From contig JAFKKN010000009.1 in assembly GCA_017305535.1 (NCBI GenBank), forward strand, positions 238,039 through 302,038: DNA of 64,000 nt, in the 5' to 3' direction. The notes under the pieces are model-generated. The model did no database searches. It saw nothing but the letters and a program-made list of their open reading frames with translations, and was not told the origin of the DNA. The DNA comes from Hyphomicrobiales bacterium (lineage in GTDB: Bacteria > Pseudomonadota > Alphaproteobacteria > Rhizobiales > Xanthobacteraceae). The translations under genes and the position numbers were made by a program. Positions within the stretch are counted from its first letter, which is position 1; each line of letters begins with the position of its first letter. Shown piece after piece: positions 44,268 through 53,612 of the stretch.

Positions 44268-45266
44268 ATGACCATGTCCGAAACCAGCCAGATGCAGGGC
44301 AACGCTCCGCAGGCGTCCGTGAAGCCGTCGGTCTTTGTCGACGGCGCGTCGGGAACCACCGGACTCGGCATTCGCGAGCGGCTCGATCAACTCGGCGACA
44401 TCGCGGTGCGCAGCATCGATCCCGACAAGCGCAAGGACCCCGCCGCCAAGCAGGCGCTGATGGCCGAGGTCGATCTCGTCATCCTGTGCCTGCCGGACGA
44501 TGCGGCCAAGGAAACCGTCGCGCTGATCGACACCATGGGGAGTGATGCGCCGAAGGTGCTCGACGCCTCGACCGCGTTTCGTGTCGCGCCGGACTGGACC
44601 TATGGTTTTCCCGAACTCGCGCCCGATCAGGCCGACAAAATCCGCCATGCGCGCAAGGTCGCCAATCCGGGTTGTTACCCGACCGGCGGCATCGCGCTGC
44701 TGCGGCCGCTGGTCGATGCCGGGCTGCTGCCGGCCGACTATCCCGTCACCATCAACGCGGTGAGCGGCTATTCCGGCGGCGGCAAGTCGATGATCGAAAG
44801 CTATGAGAACGGCACCGCGCCGGCGTTCGAACTCTACGGCCTCGGCTTGCAGCACAAGCATCTGCCGGAGACGCAGCGTTATTCCAACCTGACGCGGCGG
44901 CCGATCTTCGTGCCGTCGGTCGGCAATTTCCGGCAGGGCATGCTGGTCTCGGTGCCGTTGCATCTCGACACGCTGCCAAGCAAGCCGAGCGGCGCGGACC
45001 TGCATGCCGTACTGGAGAAACGCTACGCGGGAAGCAACTACGTCAAGGTGATGCCGCTCGACAATTCCGCCGCCAAGGGCGGGCGCATCGAACCGGAAGC
45101 GCTGAACGAGAGCAACAAGCTGGAGCTTTATGTATTCGCCAACGAGGCGCTGCGGCAGGCGGTGCTGGTGGCGCGGCTCGACAATCTCGGCAAGGGCGCA
45201 TCCGGCGCCGCCGTGCAGAACATGCGGCTGATGCTGGGTTTCCCGGACAGCGTGGGGCTGCGTTAA
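44268..45266 (+). CDS. argC: N-acetyl-gamma-glutamyl-phosphate reductase (ArgC)
   Basis: A 332-residue enzyme of arginine biosynthesis that reduces N-acetylglutamyl phosphate to the semialdehyde with NADPH. The cofactor loop is SVFVDGASGTTGLGIRERL (about residues 22-40) and the catalytic Cys136 is in VANPGCYPTGGIALL. His in QHKHLPE and the C-terminal NLGKGASGAAVQNMRLMLGF are conserved. It belongs to the shorter ArgC type found in alphaproteobacteria. ATG at 44268 has AAGGAG 6 nt upstream; an in-frame ATG lies two codons later. It follows paiB by 11 nt. Confidence 0.95.
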   Translation: MTMSETSQMQGNAPQASVKPSVFVDGASGTTGLGIRERLDQLGDIAVRSIDPDKRKDPAAKQALMAEVDLVILCLPDDAAKETVALIDTMGSDAPKVLDASTAFRVAPDWTYGFPELAPDQADKIRHARKVANPGCYPTGGIALLRPLVDAGLLPADYPVTINAVSGYSGGGKSMIESYENGTAPAFELYGLGLQHKHLPETQRYSNLTRRPIFVPSVGNFRQGMLVSVPLHLDTLPSKPSGADLHAVLEKRYAGSNYVKVMPLDNSAAKGGRIEPEALNESNKLELYVFANEALRQAVLVARLDNLGKGASGAAVQNMRLMLGFPDSVGLR

Positions 45267-45307
45267 TACGACGAACGTCGGCGGGCGCATCACGCCCGTT
45301 AGTTTTC

Positions 45308-45397
45308 CGTCATGGCCGGGCTCGTCCCGGCCATCCACGTCTGTATCGCTGCGTGTCGGTAAGGACGCGGATGGCCGGAATAAATCCGGCCATGACG
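45308..45397. repeat. Inverted pair of palindromic repeats between argC and the MAPEG gene
   Basis: CGTCATGGCCGGGCTCGTCC at the left (45308-45341) and its inverted partner ending ATCCGGCCATGACG at the right (45364-45397) are separated by 22 nt. Each arm is itself palindromic (GGCCGGG/CCCGGCC). The region lies between convergent genes and matches 11360-11449 in layout. Confidence 0.75.
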
Positions 45398-45408
45398 AAC
45401 TACAATCC

Positions 45409-45807
45409 TTACACCGCCTGGAAAATTGCCCACGCCAGATAAGCCTGGGCAAGGAATCCGACGGTGAAGGCGAGGGTGCGGAAGACCGGGATGCCGAGCG
45501 TGTAAACGATCAGGTGCGCGACGCGGGACCAGAAATAGACCGCGCAGGCCAGCACCGTCCCTTTGGTCGAATAGTCGACGTCGTTGAGGATCAAGACCAG
45601 CGGCGCGAAGATGATCAGGTTCTCGACGGCATTGTCGTGCGCGAACATCAGCCGGTTGGCCCATTCGGCCTGCGGCTTGTCGTTGCGGGACGGGTTGGCC
45701 ATCGCGCCGCCGAGGCCGCGAACCTGGCAGCGATTGAGCACGTAAGGCACCCACATCAGGCCGGTGAGAATGACCGTGAGCGTCAGCCAGAACAGTTCCC
45801 GCGTCAT
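45409..45807 (-). CDS. MAPEG family membrane protein
   Basis: A 132-residue four-helix membrane protein of the MAPEG family (membrane-associated eicosanoid and glutathione metabolism). The opening LFWLTLTVILTGLMWVPYVLNR, then QAEWANRLMFAHDNAVENLIIFAPLVLIL and VYFWSRVAHLIVYTLGIPVFRTLAF, follow the bacterial MAPEG pattern, with the Arg/Asn/Glu residues that bind glutathione in characterised members. Physiological substrate unknown. The 209-nt gap to phaC shows no gene. Confidence 0.88.
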   Translation of the reverse strand: MTRELFWLTLTVILTGLMWVPYVLNRCQVRGLGGAMANPSRNDKPQAEWANRLMFAHDNAVENLIIFAPLVLILNDVDYSTKGTVLACAVYFWSRVAHLIVYTLGIPVFRTLAFTVGFLAQAYLAWAIFQAV

Positions 45808-46016
45808 CGAAGGATTCCTTTTGCCATATGATGCCGGATGCTCCGTTGCCGAGTCTCCGGCGCCTCATTCATAGACGGTTGTTGCATTACCGCCAATGCG
45901 AAGCGGTACGCGGCATGTGGAAGGATGGGCAAGGCATAGTGAAGGGCGCAGCATGGGTATTGCCGCGCCCTTACTATTTTACGCCTGTCGTTTCGCGATG
46001 CTCGCGGGCGGGGGCC

Positions 46017-47822
46017 TCAGGCGCGTACCCGCACGTAACTGCCGGGGGCGTCCTCGATCGGCGGACGGGCATCGCTGCCGACCGGCCGCGCCGCCACTTC
46101 CTCGGGGTCGTGGCCGGCCAGCCATTCCCGCCAGTCCGGCCACCATGAGCCCTTGTGCTCGACGGCCTCCTTGAGCCAGTTCGCAACCGAGCCGGCCTTG
46201 ATGTTGTCGTTGGTCCAGTACTGGTATTTGCCGCCGGCGGGCGGGTTGACCACGCCTGCGATGTGTCCCGAACCCGACAGCACGTATTTCACCGGGCCGC
46301 CGAAGAACTGCGATCCGAACAGAACCGACTCGGCCGGCGCGATGTGATCCTCGCGGGTGGCGAGGTTGTAGATCGGCGCCTTCACCTTCGACAGATCGAG
46401 CAGCGTGTTGTCGATCACCATGGTGCCGGTGGACAGCTTGTTCTCGAGATAGCAGTTGCGCAGGTAATAGGAATGATTGGCCGCCGGCATTCGCGTGGCG
46501 TCGGAATTCCAGTGCAGCAGGTCGAACGCCGACGGGACCTGCCCCTTGAGGTAATTGTTGACGACGTAGGACCAGATCAGGTCGTTCGAGCGCAGCATGT
46601 TGAAGGCCATCGCCATCCGGCTGCCTTCGAGCACGCCGTCCGACTGCATCTGGCGTTCCAGCGCGGAGATCTGCTCCTCGTCGACGAACACCATCAGGTC
46701 GCCGGCGTGGGTGAAGTCCACTTGCGCGGCGAGGAAGGTGGCGGATGCCACGCGCACGCGGCGCTTTTCGGCGAGCCAGGCCAGCGTGGTGGCGAGCAGG
46801 GTGCCGCCGACGCAATAGCCCATGGTGTGGACCTTCATCTCGCCCGTGACCTGCTCGATGACGTCCATCGCCGTGAGCGGGCCTTCCTTCATGTAGTCCT
46901 CGAAGGTCTTCTGCCCGAGCTGTTTGTCGGGATTGACCCACGAGATCACGAACACCGTGATGCCCTGATCGACGCACCACTTGATGAAGGATTTTTCCGG
47001 CCGCAGATCGAGGATGTAGAACTTGTTGATCCACGGCGGCACGATCAGGAGCGGCGTGCGCAACACCTTTTCGGTGGTCGGTTGATACTGGATCAACTGC
47101 ATCACGTCGTTCTGGTAGATCACCTTGCCGGGTGTCACCGCCATGTTGACGCCGACCTCGAGATTGGTCGGGTCGGATTGGCGGATGCGCAACTGGCCGT
47201 GGCCGGCTTCGATGTCCTCGGCGAGCATTCTCATGCCGCGCACGAGGTTGTCGGCATTCGAGGCGAGGGTCTGGCGCAACACTTCCGGATTGGTCAGTAC
47301 GAAATTCGACGGCGCCATCGCATTGGTGAGCTGTTGAACGTAGAACTCGGCCTTCTTGCGCGTATGCGGATCGAGATCTTCCGCTTCGCTGACCAGATCG
47401 AATGCCCACTTTGTCGTCAGCAGGTAGGCCTGCATGACGAATTCGAAGAACTGGTTGTTCTTCCATTCCGGATCGGCGAAGCGCTTGTCGCGCGGCGCGG
47501 GTTCAATGGCACGCGGCGCATCCTCGCCGGCCATGCGGCGCATCGCCGAGCCCCACAGCTCCAGATAAGCCTTGCCGAGCTTCATCTGAATGTCGGTGGC
47601 GCGGGTCTGATCCGACATCCAGTACTGTGCGACCACGCCGAAGGTCTTGATGACTTCCGCGACCTCGCTCGGCGGTCGATCGTTCGGATCGAGCGCCTGC
47701 CGGGGCTTGAGATAGGCCGCGAGCACACGGCCGCCACTTTCCATGGCGCGGGCCAGATTGAGAGAGAAGGCCTCGGGGTCGAAGGTCTTGGCGGTTTTGG
47801 TTTCGACAGGGAGATCGCTCAT
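46017..47822 (-). CDS. phaC: Class I poly(3-hydroxyalkanoate) synthase PhaC
   Basis: A 601-residue polymerase that builds PHB-type storage granules from (R)-3-hydroxyacyl-CoA. The alpha/beta-hydrolase core has the lipase-like box GYCVGG with nucleophile Cys337. The catalytic Asp is in NLATREDHIAPAES and the His in SGSGHIAGVVNPP. The N-terminal domain (DPNDRPPSEVAEVIKTFGVVAQYW, DKRFADPEWKNNQFFEF) and length mark class I. I chose the ATG at 47822; the codon at 47831 is GTG. A PhaR-like site lies about 120 nt upstream. No phaA, phaB or phaP gene is in the window. Confidence 0.95.
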   Translation of the reverse strand: MSDLPVETKTAKTFDPEAFSLNLARAMESGGRVLAAYLKPRQALDPNDRPPSEVAEVIKTFGVVAQYWMSDQTRATDIQMKLGKAYLELWGSAMRRMAGEDAPRAIEPAPRDKRFADPEWKNNQFFEFVMQAYLLTTKWAFDLVSEAEDLDPHTRKKAEFYVQQLTNAMAPSNFVLTNPEVLRQTLASNADNLVRGMRMLAEDIEAGHGQLRIRQSDPTNLEVGVNMAVTPGKVIYQNDVMQLIQYQPTTEKVLRTPLLIVPPWINKFYILDLRPEKSFIKWCVDQGITVFVISWVNPDKQLGQKTFEDYMKEGPLTAMDVIEQVTGEMKVHTMGYCVGGTLLATTLAWLAEKRRVRVASATFLAAQVDFTHAGDLMVFVDEEQISALERQMQSDGVLEGSRMAMAFNMLRSNDLIWSYVVNNYLKGQVPSAFDLLHWNSDATRMPAANHSYYLRNCYLENKLSTGTMVIDNTLLDLSKVKAPIYNLATREDHIAPAESVLFGSQFFGGPVKYVLSGSGHIAGVVNPPAGGKYQYWTNDNIKAGSVANWLKEAVEHKGSWWPDWREWLAGHDPEEVAARPVGSDARPPIEDAPGSYVRVRA

Positions 47823-47944
47823 GGCTTGCACTTCACTTCTTGCGCTTCACTTGCACATCGTTTCCTACCAGAACCCGGCGTTTGGAATCCGGTTCGATGC
47901 GATGATGATGGCACAGTTCATTTCGTTTGGGTGATTTCGATATA

Positions 47945-47955
47945 CTGCAATGCAA
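47945..47955. promoter_or_regulatory. PhaR-like site upstream of phaC
   Basis: CTGC-AAT-GCAA resembles the CTGC-N3/4-GCAG site bound by the granule-associated repressor PhaR of Paracoccus denitrificans, with one mismatch. It sits about 123 nt upstream of the phaC start in the divergent gap with the lipoprotein gene. Short motifs of this kind arise by chance, so support is modest. Confidence 0.35.
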
Positions 47956-48093
47956 GACGCATCTTGGTTCGGTCATATTGCCGCCTTAAGGTTTTACCGT
48001 TCGCGATGCTTAAACGTTGAGTGAAGATATTGATGGCACGATCATCGCGTCAGCTTCGGCGGTGAATTCAGGCCAACCATTGCAAGGTTTCGA

Positions 48094-48426
48094 ATGCGTA
48101 TCATTGAGCAACGGTTCGCTGGTTCATTTCGCCGCAGCAAAGTCTGGTTCGTCGCGGGCGCGATCCTCGCAACGATTCCATTATCGGGTTGTTCAACCTC
48201 GGTTGCCGATCTTCCCATTGTTGGCGTGCCGGAAGGTGCGCCGAAGCGCCCGAAGGACCCCGGCGCATTTCCCGCCGTGCACGACTTGCCCGCGCCGCGC
48301 GAGCAAACCGCGCTCGATCCGGCCGAACAGGCCCGGATCGAAAGCGAGCTCGCAGCCGCGCGAGACCGTCAGGCCGCGGCGGCCGCCGCCGCCAACGCGG
48401 CGTCCGCTCCGCCCGGCAAGAAATAG
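48094..48426 (+). CDS. Small putative lipoprotein
   Basis: A 110-residue protein with a long basic n-region, a hydrophobic segment (VWFVAGAILATIPL) and a lipobox LSGC at about residues 29-32, so Cys32 would carry lipid. The mature part is Pro/Lys-rich then an Ala/Glu/Arg helix (EQARIESELAAARDRQAAAAAAANAAS). Bradyrhizobia commonly encode such small lipoproteins of unknown function. It is divergent from phaC (271 nt). The 227-nt gap after it shows no convincing gene. Confidence 0.75.
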   Translation: MRIIEQRFAGSFRRSKVWFVAGAILATIPLSGCSTSVADLPIVGVPEGAPKRPKDPGAFPAVHDLPAPREQTALDPAEQARIESELAAARDRQAAAAAAANAASAPPGKK

Positions 48427-48653
48427 GCGGGAAACGCGAAAAAACAGGCCGTTTTACTAGCGCTTCAGGGCGTCCGTGCTAAAAAGAACATGATTCAAGC
48501 CTCAATCGACATCCGCGGCGGAATAGGGCCAAGGCCATATCCGCTCGCCATCGAAAAGTGGCGTAAGCAACTAAATACATTGATATTTTTCGGGCGTGGA
48601 CTAGTCCGCGCACGGGAAAGCCAACCGCGAGCTTCCGATTCCGGAGTCTGACC

Positions 48654-49871
48654 ATGGAAGAGTTTTACCGCATTCGCCGTCTGCCGCCCTACGTGTTCGA
48701 GCAAATCAATCGAGCCAAGGCCGCCGCGCGCAATGCCGGGGCCGACATCATCGACCTGGGAATGGGCAATCCGGATCTCGCGACCCCGTCGCATGTCATC
48801 GAAAAGCTCAAGGAGACCCTGGGCAAGCCGCGGACCGATCGCTATTCGGCGTCGCGCGGCATCACCGGGCTGCGTCGTGCCCAGGCCGGCTATTACGAGC
48901 GCCGCTTCGGTGTGAAGCTCAACCCCGACACGCAGATCGTCGCCACCCTCGGTTCGAAGGAAGGCTTCGCCAACGTCGCGCAGGCGATCACCGCGCCGGG
49001 CGACGTGATCATCTGCCCGAACCCGAGCTACCCGATCCACGCCTTCGGATTCCTGATGGCCGGCGGCGTGATCCGCTCGGTGCCGTCGGCGCCGACGCCG
49101 GAATTCTTCGCGGCCTGCGAGCGCGCGATCATTCACTCGATCCCGAAGCCGCTGGCGCTGGTGGTCTGTTATCCGTCGAACCCCACCGCCTGCGTCGCCA
49201 GCCTCGACTTCTACAAGGACCTCGTCGCCTTCGCGAAGAAGCACGAGATCTTCATCCTGTCCGACCTCGCGTATTCGGAAGTCTACTTCGACGACAATCC
49301 GCCGCCGTCGGTGCTTCAGGTGCCCGGCGCGATCGATGTCACCGTCGAGTTCACCTCGATGTCGAAGACCTTCTCGATGGCTGGATGGCGCATGGGCTTC
49401 GCGGTCGGCAACGAGCGCATCATCGCCGCGCTGGCGCGGGTGAAGTCGTATCTCGACTACGGCGCGTTCACGCCGATCCAGGTGGCGGCCACCGCCGCGC
49501 TCAACGGACCCGACGACTGCATCCGCGAGATGCGCGAAACCTACCGCAAGCGGCGCGACGTCATGGTCGAGTCGTTCGGCCGCGCCGGCTGGGATATCCC
49601 GCCGCCGAGCGCGTCGATGTTCGCCTGGGCGCCGCTGCCGGAAGCCTTCCGCGAGATCGGCAGCATGCAGTTCGCCACCCTGATGGTCGAGAAATCGGGC
49701 GTCGTGGTGTCGCCGGGCGTCGGCTTCGGCGAGCACGGCGAGGGCTACGTCCGCATCGCCATGGTGGAGAACGAGCAGCGCATCCGCCAGGCCGCCCGCA
49801 ACGTCCGCCGCTTCCTTGAAACCGGCATCGAAACGTTGCACAACGTGGTTCCTCTCGCCAACCGGCGATAG
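48654..49871 (+). CDS. Class I/II pyridoxal-phosphate aminotransferase (AlaC / LL-DAP aminotransferase-like)
   Basis: A 405-residue PLP enzyme. Conserved elements: YVFEQINRAKAAARNAGADIIDLGMGNPDL at the start, YSASRGITGLRRA, a CYPSNPTACVASLDFYKDLV region for cofactor binding, LSDLAYSEVYFDD, and the PLP lysine in TSMSKTFSMAGWRMGFAVGN (about residue 240). This wording is that of the AlaC/YfdZ group, also annotated LL-diaminopimelate aminotransferase. The C-terminus VRIAMVENEQRIRQAARNVRRFL is normal. Homoserine dehydrogenase follows at 22 nt, so it probably serves alanine or aspartate-family amino-acid synthesis. Confidence 0.9.
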   Translation: MEEFYRIRRLPPYVFEQINRAKAAARNAGADIIDLGMGNPDLATPSHVIEKLKETLGKPRTDRYSASRGITGLRRAQAGYYERRFGVKLNPDTQIVATLGSKEGFANVAQAITAPGDVIICPNPSYPIHAFGFLMAGGVIRSVPSAPTPEFFAACERAIIHSIPKPLALVVCYPSNPTACVASLDFYKDLVAFAKKHEIFILSDLAYSEVYFDDNPPPSVLQVPGAIDVTVEFTSMSKTFSMAGWRMGFAVGNERIIAALARVKSYLDYGAFTPIQVAATAALNGPDDCIREMRETYRKRRDVMVESFGRAGWDIPPPSASMFAWAPLPEAFREIGSMQFATLMVEKSGVVVSPGVGFGEHGEGYVRIAMVENEQRIRQAARNVRRFLETGIETLHNVVPLANRR

Positions 49872-49893
49872 TTTTTCCGACAGGTTGTTGTCT

Positions 49894-51216
49894 ATGGTCG
49901 CGCCACTCACGGTGGGAATTGCGGGTCTCGGTACTGTGGGTGCCGAGACCGTTCGTCTGATTGAAGCCCAAGCATCGTCGCTGGCGGCGCGCTGCGGGCG
50001 CGGCGTGCGCGTGGTCGCTGTCACCGCGCGCTCCAAAGCGAAGAAGCGCGGGCTCGACCTGCGCGGCGTACGCTGGGTGAAGGACCCGCTGACGCTTGCC
50101 AGCGATCCCGAAGTCGAATGCTTCGTCGAATTGATGGGCGGCGACGGCGATCCGGCGTTGTCCGCGATCGAGGCCGCGCTCGCGTCGGGCAAGTCGGTGG
50201 TTACCGCCAACAAGGCGCTGATCGCCAAGCACGGACTGCGGCTCGCCAAGCTCGCCGAACAACATGGCGGCGCGTTGAATTTCGAGGCTGCCGTCGGCGC
50301 CGCCATACCCGTCGTCAAGACCTTGCGCGAAGGTTTGGCCGGAACCGAAATCGATCGCGTCTACGGCATCCTCAACGGCACCTGCAACTACATCCTGACC
50401 CGGATGGAGCAGGAAGGCCTGTCGTTCGCCGAATGCCTCAAGGACGCCCAGCGTCTCGGCTACGCGGAAGCCAATCCGTCGTTCGACGTCGATGGCCACG
50501 ACACCGCGCAGAAGCTGGCGATCCTCGCCAGTCTCGCATTCGGCACCGAAGTCGCGCAGCGCGCGGTCTATGTCGAAGGCATTTCGTCGATTACGCCGCA
50601 GGACCTGCGCGCCGCCGAGGAACTCGGCTATCGCATCAAGCTGCTCGGCGTCGCGGTGCGCACCAAGACCGGCATCGAACAGCGCGTGCATCCGACCATG
50701 GTGCCGCGTACGTCGTCGGTCGCACAGGTGATGGGTGTCACCAATGCGGTGACCATTGACGGCGCCGGCATCTCGCCGATCACGTTGGTCGGCCCCGGCG
50801 CCGGTGGCGCGGCGACCGCTTCGGCGGTCGTTGCCGATATCGCCGACGTCGCGCGCGGCGTTCGCGCCTTGCCGTTCGGCCGTCCGGTCGCGCGGCTCAA
50901 ATCGACCAAGAAAGCGCCGATGGAGCGCCATGAGGGCGGCTACTACATCCGCCTGATGGCGCGCGATCTCGCCGGTACCGCCGCGACCATCGCCACCCGG
51001 CTCGCGGAGCGCGGCATTTCCATCGAATCCATCGTGCAGCGCCATCCGGATCGCTCTGGCGACCACAAGATATCCGGAAAGGCGTCTTCACCGGTCCCGG
51101 TTATTCTGATTACGTATGCCACCAGCGAGGACGCCATGCGTGGCGCATTGCAGGCGGTCCAGCGCGACAAGGTGATCAGCGGCCGACCGCAGGTGATTAG
51201 GATCGAGAAGAATTAA
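49894..51216 (+). CDS. hom: Homoserine dehydrogenase
   Basis: A 440-residue enzyme that converts aspartate semialdehyde to homoserine for Thr, Met and Ile. The NAD(P) loop is TVGIAGLGTVGAETVRL (about residues 5-21). The active-site block is TANKALIAKHG, YGILNGTCNYILTRM and FDVDGHDTAQKLAILASLAF, and a C-terminal ACT domain (about 350-430, GGYYIRLMARDLAGTAATIA and RGISIESIVQ) gives feedback control, typically by threonine. I chose the ATG at 49894, 22 nt after the aminotransferase stop. Confidence 0.96.
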   Translation: MVAPLTVGIAGLGTVGAETVRLIEAQASSLAARCGRGVRVVAVTARSKAKKRGLDLRGVRWVKDPLTLASDPEVECFVELMGGDGDPALSAIEAALASGKSVVTANKALIAKHGLRLAKLAEQHGGALNFEAAVGAAIPVVKTLREGLAGTEIDRVYGILNGTCNYILTRMEQEGLSFAECLKDAQRLGYAEANPSFDVDGHDTAQKLAILASLAFGTEVAQRAVYVEGISSITPQDLRAAEELGYRIKLLGVAVRTKTGIEQRVHPTMVPRTSSVAQVMGVTNAVTIDGAGISPITLVGPGAGGAATASAVVADIADVARGVRALPFGRPVARLKSTKKAPMERHEGGYYIRLMARDLAGTAATIATRLAERGISIESIVQRHPDRSGDHKISGKASSPVPVILITYATSEDAMRGALQAVQRDKVISGRPQVIRIEKN

Positions 51217-51321
51217 CTCCGAGTCCGGCGGCCCGACGAGGGTTCCGGGATCGGATTGTCCGCCATATTTTTTTCTTATGCGAGCCAGTGCGCTCGTTGT
51301 GACCGTCAAGGAGTACGATCG

Positions 51322-52323
51322 ATGTCGACACATATTTCCGTTCCGCCGCAGCAGTTGCTTGAGCGCATTCTGACGCTCGAAATCGTGCGCGTGACGGAGC
51401 GGGCGGCGGTGTCGGCGGCGCGGCTGCGCGGCCATGGCAACGAGAAGGCGGCGGACCAGGCGGCGGTCGACGCGATGCGCCGCGAACTCAACAAGATGCC
51501 GATCGAAGGGACCATCGTGATCGGCGAGGGCGAGCGCGACGAAGCGCCGATGCTGTTCATCGGCGAGAAGGTCGGCATCAACGCCGGGCCGCAAGTCGAT
51601 ATCGCGGTCGACCCGCTGGAAGGCACCACGCTGTGCGCCAAGAACATGCCCGGTGCGATCGCCACCATGGCGATGGCCGACGGCGGCACACTGCTGCACG
51701 CGCCGGACGTTTACATGGAGAAGATCGCGATCGGCCCCGGTTACGACAAGAACGTGATCGACCTCGACGCGTCGCCGGATGAAAACATTCGTCGTCTCGC
51801 CAAGGCCAAGGGCGTGCAGCCCTCCGCCATCACCGCGCTGGTGCTGGAGCGTCCGCGTCACGCCGACATCATCGCCGCGATCCGGTCGACCGGCGCGGCC
51901 GTGCGTCTGATCACCGACGGTGACGTCGCCGGCGTCATCCACACCGCCGACACCGAAAACACTGGCGTCGATATCTACATGGGCACCGGCGGCGCGCCGG
52001 AAGGCGTGCTCGCGGCTGCCGCGCTGCGCTGCATCGGCGGCCAGATGCAGTGCCGCCTCATCCTCGACACCGAGGAGAAGCGCGAGCGCGCGCGCAAGAT
52101 GGGCGTCACCGATCCGAAGATGATCTACGGGATCGAGGACATGGTGAAGGGCGACTGCCTGTTCGCCGCCACCGGCGTCACCGACGGCTCGCTGCTCTCC
52201 GGCGTCAAATTCCGCAAGGACGGTCTGATCGAGACGGAAACCGTGGTGATGCGTTCGGTCACCGGCACGGTGCGCATCATCAAGGGCGAGCACAGGCAGA
52301 TCGAGAAATTCCACCTCGACTGA
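51322..52323 (+). CDS. glpX: Class II fructose-1,6-bisphosphatase (GlpX)
   Basis: A 333-residue metal-dependent sugar phosphatase of gluconeogenesis and, in autotrophs, the Calvin cycle. Diagnostic stretches: RVTERAAVSAARLRGHGNEKAADQAAVDAMR, VIGEGERDEAPMLFIGEKVG, IAVDPLEGTTLCAKNMPGAIA and DIYMGTGGAPEGVLAAAALRC. The ATG at 51322 follows AAGGAG. It is 105 nt after hom and 8 nt before the GNAT gene. Confidence 0.96.
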   Translation: MSTHISVPPQQLLERILTLEIVRVTERAAVSAARLRGHGNEKAADQAAVDAMRRELNKMPIEGTIVIGEGERDEAPMLFIGEKVGINAGPQVDIAVDPLEGTTLCAKNMPGAIATMAMADGGTLLHAPDVYMEKIAIGPGYDKNVIDLDASPDENIRRLAKAKGVQPSAITALVLERPRHADIIAAIRSTGAAVRLITDGDVAGVIHTADTENTGVDIYMGTGGAPEGVLAAAALRCIGGQMQCRLILDTEEKRERARKMGVTDPKMIYGIEDMVKGDCLFAATGVTDGSLLSGVKFRKDGLIETETVVMRSVTGTVRIIKGEHRQIEKFHLD

Positions 52324-52331
52324 GGGGCACG

Positions 52332-52781
52332 ATGAAAAAGGATGTTGTCGTCAAGCCGGTCGGCGAGGGCGAGCGCGCGGCGTGGGAGCCGTTGTGGGCG
52401 GGTTATCTGACCTTCTACAAGACCAGCGTGCCGGTCGCGACCAGCGACGTCACCTGGAGCCGCTTTCACGATCCGGCCGAGCCGATGCATCTGCTCGGCG
52501 CCTATGTCGACGGCAAGCTGACCGGCATCGTCCACTACATCTTCCATCGCTCGACCTGGGCGTCGGGTAACTACTGTTACTTGCAGGATCTGTTCGTCGA
52601 TGACAGTGCGCGCGGGCTCGGCCTCGGCCGCGCCTTGATCGAGGCGGTCTACGACAAGGCGAGGGCAGCAGGTGCAAACCGCGTCTATTGGCTGACGCAC
52701 GAGACCAACGCCCAGGCGCGCATCCTTTACGATCAGGTCGCCGAGAATCTGGGCTTCATCCAGTACCGCAAGATGCTCTAA
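52332..52781 (+). CDS. GNAT family N-acetyltransferase
   Basis: A 149-residue GNAT acetyltransferase. The acetyl-CoA-binding motif is YLQDLFVDDSARGLGLGRALIEAVYDKARAAGANRVYWLTHETN (about residues 82-125) with the R-x2-G-x-G/A core. It begins MKKDVVVKPVGEGERAAWEPLWAGYLTFY, matching a family of small acetyltransferases. Substrate unknown. It follows glpX by 8 nt, likely in the same transcript. Confidence 0.9.
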   Translation: MKKDVVVKPVGEGERAAWEPLWAGYLTFYKTSVPVATSDVTWSRFHDPAEPMHLLGAYVDGKLTGIVHYIFHRSTWASGNYCYLQDLFVDDSARGLGLGRALIEAVYDKARAAGANRVYWLTHETNAQARILYDQVAENLGFIQYRKML

Positions 52782-52829
52782 CATTTCGGCGGCGGTGGCT
52801 TCTGTCGATCCGATCATGTGAGGATAGTC

Positions 52830-53558
52830 ATGAATGCATCCGCCGATCTGTCATCCGTCAAGGCCATGGTGTTCGATGTGTTCGGCACCGTCGTCGACTG
52901 GCGCAGCAGCCTGATCGCCGATTTCGCGCAATGGAGCGCCAAGCGCGGCGTCAGCGGTGACTGGACCGGCCTCGTCGATGCGTGGCGCGGCGCTTACGTG
53001 CCGTCGATGAACGAGGTGCGCAATCATCCGGAGCGTGGCTATCTCGCGCTCGATCACCTGCATCGTCAGTCGCTGGATAAACTTGTCGCGCAGTTCGGCA
53101 TCAAAGGCTTGAACGAGGACGATCTTGCTTACATGACGCTGGGCTGGCATCGACTGCAACCGTGGGCCGACAGCGTCAGCGGTTTGACGCGGCTGAAGCG
53201 GAAGTACACCATCGGCACGCTGTCGAACGGCAACGTCGCGTTGCTCAACAACATGGCGAAGCACGCCGGCCTGCCATGGGACTTGATCCTGAGCGCCGAA
53301 CTGTTCCAGCACTACAAGCCAGATCCGGAAACCTATCTCGGCGCGGCACGATTGCTCGGTTTGCAGCCGGGGCAGGTGATGATGGTCGCCGCCCACAACA
53401 ACGATCTCGCGGCCGCGCAGAAGCATGGATTGAAAACCGCCTTCGTGCCGCGCGTCACCGAATACGGCCCGTTGCAGGACAAGGACTTCAAGGCGGACGG
53501 CAACTGGGATGTCGTCGCCGCCGACTTCAACGACCTCGCCGCGCGGATGGGCTGCTGA
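52830..53558 (+). CDS. Haloacid dehalogenase, type II (HAD superfamily)
   Basis: A 242-residue HAD hydrolase of the L-2-haloacid dehalogenase type. The nucleophile Asp is in AMVFDVFGTVVDWRSSL (about residues 11-27). Motif II is GTLSNGNVALLNNMAKHAGLPWDLILSAELF and motif III/IV is HYKPDPETYLGAARLLGLQPGQVMMVAAHNNDLAAAQKHG. It would remove halogen from short 2-haloacids or act on a related substrate. I chose the ATG at 52830; a GTG at 52818 is in frame. Confidence 0.9.
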   Translation: MNASADLSSVKAMVFDVFGTVVDWRSSLIADFAQWSAKRGVSGDWTGLVDAWRGAYVPSMNEVRNHPERGYLALDHLHRQSLDKLVAQFGIKGLNEDDLAYMTLGWHRLQPWADSVSGLTRLKRKYTIGTLSNGNVALLNNMAKHAGLPWDLILSAELFQHYKPDPETYLGAARLLGLQPGQVMMVAAHNNDLAAAQKHGLKTAFVPRVTEYGPLQDKDFKADGNWDVVAADFNDLAARMGC

Positions 53559-53612
53559 TGGTCGCGGCCCGCATTGCGCACCGCGCGATCGCGCCTATCT
53601 GATGCCGGCATC

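Noticed and set aside
48490..48651. 53-codon ORF just before the aminotransferase, Ile-rich at its start
   Set aside because: Considered as a Thr/Ile leader peptide for the hom operon, but there is no clear ribosome-binding site, no run of Thr or Ile codons and no terminator hairpin after it.
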